Shown piece by piece: positions 62,343-64,000 of a stretch of 64,000 nucleotides of DNA. The translations under genes and the position numbers were made by a program. Source of the stretch: Paenarthrobacter histidinolovorans (lineage in GTDB: Bacteria; Actinomycetota; Actinomycetes; Actinomycetales; Micrococcaceae); contig NZ_BMPM01000001.1 in NCBI RefSeq assembly GCF_014647595.1, positions 372,001-436,000 on the forward strand, given 5' to 3'. Within the stretch, counting starts at the first letter, position 1. Each line of letters begins with the position of its first letter. A model generated the notes under the pieces. It worked only from the letters and a program-made list of their open reading frames with translations, was not told the origin of the DNA and did not search any database.

Positions 62343-63374
62343 GTGACCAATCTTGATACTTCCCCTGCACAGGAAGTTTGCCCTGCCGCACCCGAAGGCC
62401 AGGGGCCATGCGTTCAACTGTGGCCTGAACGGGAAGTCCCCTTGGGCGGCGTCCGCGCCATGAACGTCATGAGGACACTGCCGCAGCGGGGACTGCCGAC
62501 CGTCGGAGCCTGGTGCTTCCTGGACAGTTTTGGCCCTGACCGGGTGGCCATGAGCGTCCTTCCCCACCCTCACTGTGGCCTGCAGACTGTCACCTGGCCG
62601 TTGGAAGGCGCCGTGCGGCACCGCGACAGCGTGGGGAGCGACGTTGTGGTGCGGCCTGGCGAGCTGAACATCATGACCGCCGGCAACGGTATTTCCCATT
62701 CGGAGTTCTCGGTCCTTCCGGCCACTACCGGAGACGGTTCCAGCCCGCTCGTCGAGGAATTACCGGTTTCTCGGGGGCTCCAGCTCTGGGTTGCCCTTCC
62801 GGACGAGCATCGCCACCGCGCAGCGTCATTCGAGCAGGTCCGGAACCTGCCGGTGGCCACAGGAGACGGTTTCTCGGCCACAGTCATGGTGGGCGAGTTC
62901 GCCGGACAGCGCTCCCCTGCCACAATGTTCAGTCCCATCGTGGGCGCCGACATCGTGGGATCCGGCCGGCTGGAACTTCCATTGCGGCCCGACTTCGAGC
63001 ACGCCGTACTGGTCCTGGACGGCCACCTCGTCATTGACGGCCAGGAGGTCCAGGCCGGTCCTCTTGCCTACCTCGGCGCCGGCCGGTCCAGCCTCGCCGT
63101 GGAAGCACAGCCTGAAACCCGCTTCATGCTCCTTGGCGGCGAGCCTTTCGGCGAAGACCTCCTCATGTGGTGGAACTTCGTTGGGCGCACCCACGAGGAA
63201 GTAGAACGGGCCCGTGAAGAATGGGAAGCGGAAGGATTACTCGACGCCGCTGCTGCCGCGGCCTCGCGCTTCGGCCAAGTCCAAGGCCACGGACCTGATG
63301 CCGGTCCCGAAGCCGGCCGGATTCCTGCTCCCCCGCTTCCCGGCGTCAAGCTGCGCCCCCGGACCCGGGGCTGA
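62343..63374 (+). CDS. Pirin family protein
   Basis: 343 residues, two cupin domains. Metal ligands in LPHPHCGLQTVTW and NGISHSEF (HxH and HxE), as in quercetinase-like pirins. GTG 62343 has AGGTGATG upstream. The C-terminus is longer than in small pirins (about 230 residues). Function could be quercetin 2,3-dioxygenase or transcription/enzyme modulation. Convergent with the sugar-kinase-like gene. Confidence 0.9.
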   Translation: MTNLDTSPAQEVCPAAPEGQGPCVQLWPEREVPLGGVRAMNVMRTLPQRGLPTVGAWCFLDSFGPDRVAMSVLPHPHCGLQTVTWPLEGAVRHRDSVGSDVVVRPGELNIMTAGNGISHSEFSVLPATTGDGSSPLVEELPVSRGLQLWVALPDEHRHRAASFEQVRNLPVATGDGFSATVMVGEFAGQRSPATMFSPIVGADIVGSGRLELPLRPDFEHAVLVLDGHLVIDGQEVQAGPLAYLGAGRSSLAVEAQPETRFMLLGGEPFGEDLLMWWNFVGRTHEEVERAREEWEAEGLLDAAAAAASRFGQVQGHGPDAGPEAGRIPAPPLPGVKLRPRTRG

Positions 63375-63377
63375 GCC

Positions 63378-64000
63378 CTACACCCGCTGCTCAGCCACCA
63401 GCCGGGGAACACCGAAGACCGGATCCTGCCGGAGGATCCGCACATCAGTGATCCCTTGCTCGGCGAGCGCCGACGTGAACGCATCCTGCAAACGGGAAAC
63501 GTTCATTCCCAGCCCGCTGCCCAATATGACCGGGCCGTTAAGGCCCAGTTGGCGGATGGCCTGGCCGGCGAGATCGGCGAGGTCACGCCCGGCCTGCACC
63601 ACCATGGCCTGGCCGGCCTCGTCGCCGGCATCGGCTGCTTCCACTACGACCCGGGCCTGTTGGGCCCAGTAGCGGCGGCCTGTGTCCGGTGAATGGAACA
63701 GGGCTATGAGCTTCCCCGGTTCATCCACTCCGCAGGAATCCAGGAGGGCGCGGCTCAGACGGTCAGGCTCCAGCCCTTGGTTCATCCGCCGCAAACTGTG
63801 CCGCACGGCTTCCCTTCCCAGCCAGTATCCGCTTCCTTCATCCCCCAGGAGGTAGCCCCAGCCACCCGCCCGGGCTTCCTGGCCGGCGTCGTTCTTTCCC
63901 CACGCTGCCGAACCTGTTCCGGCAATGACGGCCACACCGGTGCTCGCTCCCCCGGCTGCCAGCAGCAGCCTCGAATCGTGGACCACGGTGATGCGCGCCC
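63378..64000 (-). CDS. BadF/BadG-type ATPase, probable N-acetylglucosamine kinase, 5' end beyond window
   Basis: About 207 codons to the window edge. VAVIAGTGSAAWGKN and GWGYLLGDEGSGYWLGREAV are the phosphate-1/2 motifs of the ASKHA fold of GlcNAc kinase-like proteins; VILGSGLGMNVSRLQ is the adenosine motif. The N-terminal part including the phosphate-1 loop of domain I is missing at the edge. Reads ARITVVHDSR into the end, so it continues. Likely phosphorylates GlcNAc or a related amino sugar. Confidence 0.85.
   Translation of the reverse strand, partial: ARITVVHDSRLLLAAGGASTGVAVIAGTGSAAWGKNDAGQEARAGGWGYLLGDEGSGYWLGREAVRHSLRRMNQGLEPDRLSRALLDSCGVDEPGKLIALFHSPDTGRRYWAQQARVVVEAADAGDEAGQAMVVQAGRDLADLAGQAIRQLGLNGPVILGSGLGMNVSRLQDAFTSALAEQGITDVRILRQDPVFGVPRLVAEQRV

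Overview
The window looks like a chromosomal stretch of a high-GC Gram-positive bacterium of the Micrococcaceae, most like Arthrobacter or Paenarthrobacter. This rests on the high GC, frequent GTG/TTG starts, many genes with a -10 box placed 6-8 nt before the start codon (leaderless mRNAs), and actinobacterium-specific genes: DUF3117, the actinobacterial DapD type, a glutamate uptake operon gluABCD, and a sigE / anti-sigma / tatB / mrp / CBS / DUF1003 neighbourhood like the one around mycobacterial sigE. I see no rRNA, tRNA, CRISPR array, prophage or insertion sequence. It is nearly all core genome, so unusual features lie mostly in intergenic elements and a few uncharacterised proteins.

Layout. 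1-3420: partial pterin-4a-carbinolamine dehydratase, then thiamine genes thiO-thiS-thiG on the minus strand behind a TPP riboswitch, with thiE diverging. 3473-11692: RNA and nucleic-acid genes (ferritin-like protein, RNB ribonuclease, DEAD-box helicase, solitary DNA methyltransferase), MarC, a PHP phosphoesterase and aminopeptidase P. 11801-18791: general stress protein, soluble MgtE-N/CBS protein, DUF1003 protein, Mrp ATPase, TatB, anti-sigma factor, SigE and an O-methyltransferase. 18884-25253: DUF3117, PIG-V-like mannosyltransferase, DivIVA-like protein, LOG-family protein and the gluABCD operon. 25329-34000: lysine/diaminopimelate genes dapE, dapD and dapC with fdxA, interleaved with a secreted lysozyme-like protein, a TetR regulator, galE and citrate synthase.

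34135-43294: two small proteins, TypA, an SGNH-hydrolase lipoprotein and an oligopeptide ABC operon with a fused double ATPase. 43718-54831: an uncharacterised 848-residue membrane protein, YchF, RmuC, IspH, a membrane protein, exonuclease VII (xseA, xseB), PPK2 and an AlaA-like aminotransferase. 54952-64000: an OpuC/Osm-type compatible-solute ABC operon, RsgA behind a possible histidine-rich leader ORF, a NUDIX hydrolase, a GH35 beta-galactosidase, pirin and a partial GlcNAc-kinase-like protein.

Functional links: dapC, dapD, dapE and the lysozyme-like protein bear on peptidoglycan precursors or the cell wall. SigE and its anti-sigma factor, MarC, the stress protein and the compatible-solute transporter suggest envelope and osmotic stress handling. 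Most notable are a 65-bp palindromic element in two copies (one supplying the 3' end of thiO), the short ORF before rsgA, the series of leaderless promoters, and the 848-residue membrane protein. No wholly new multi-gene system is evident.
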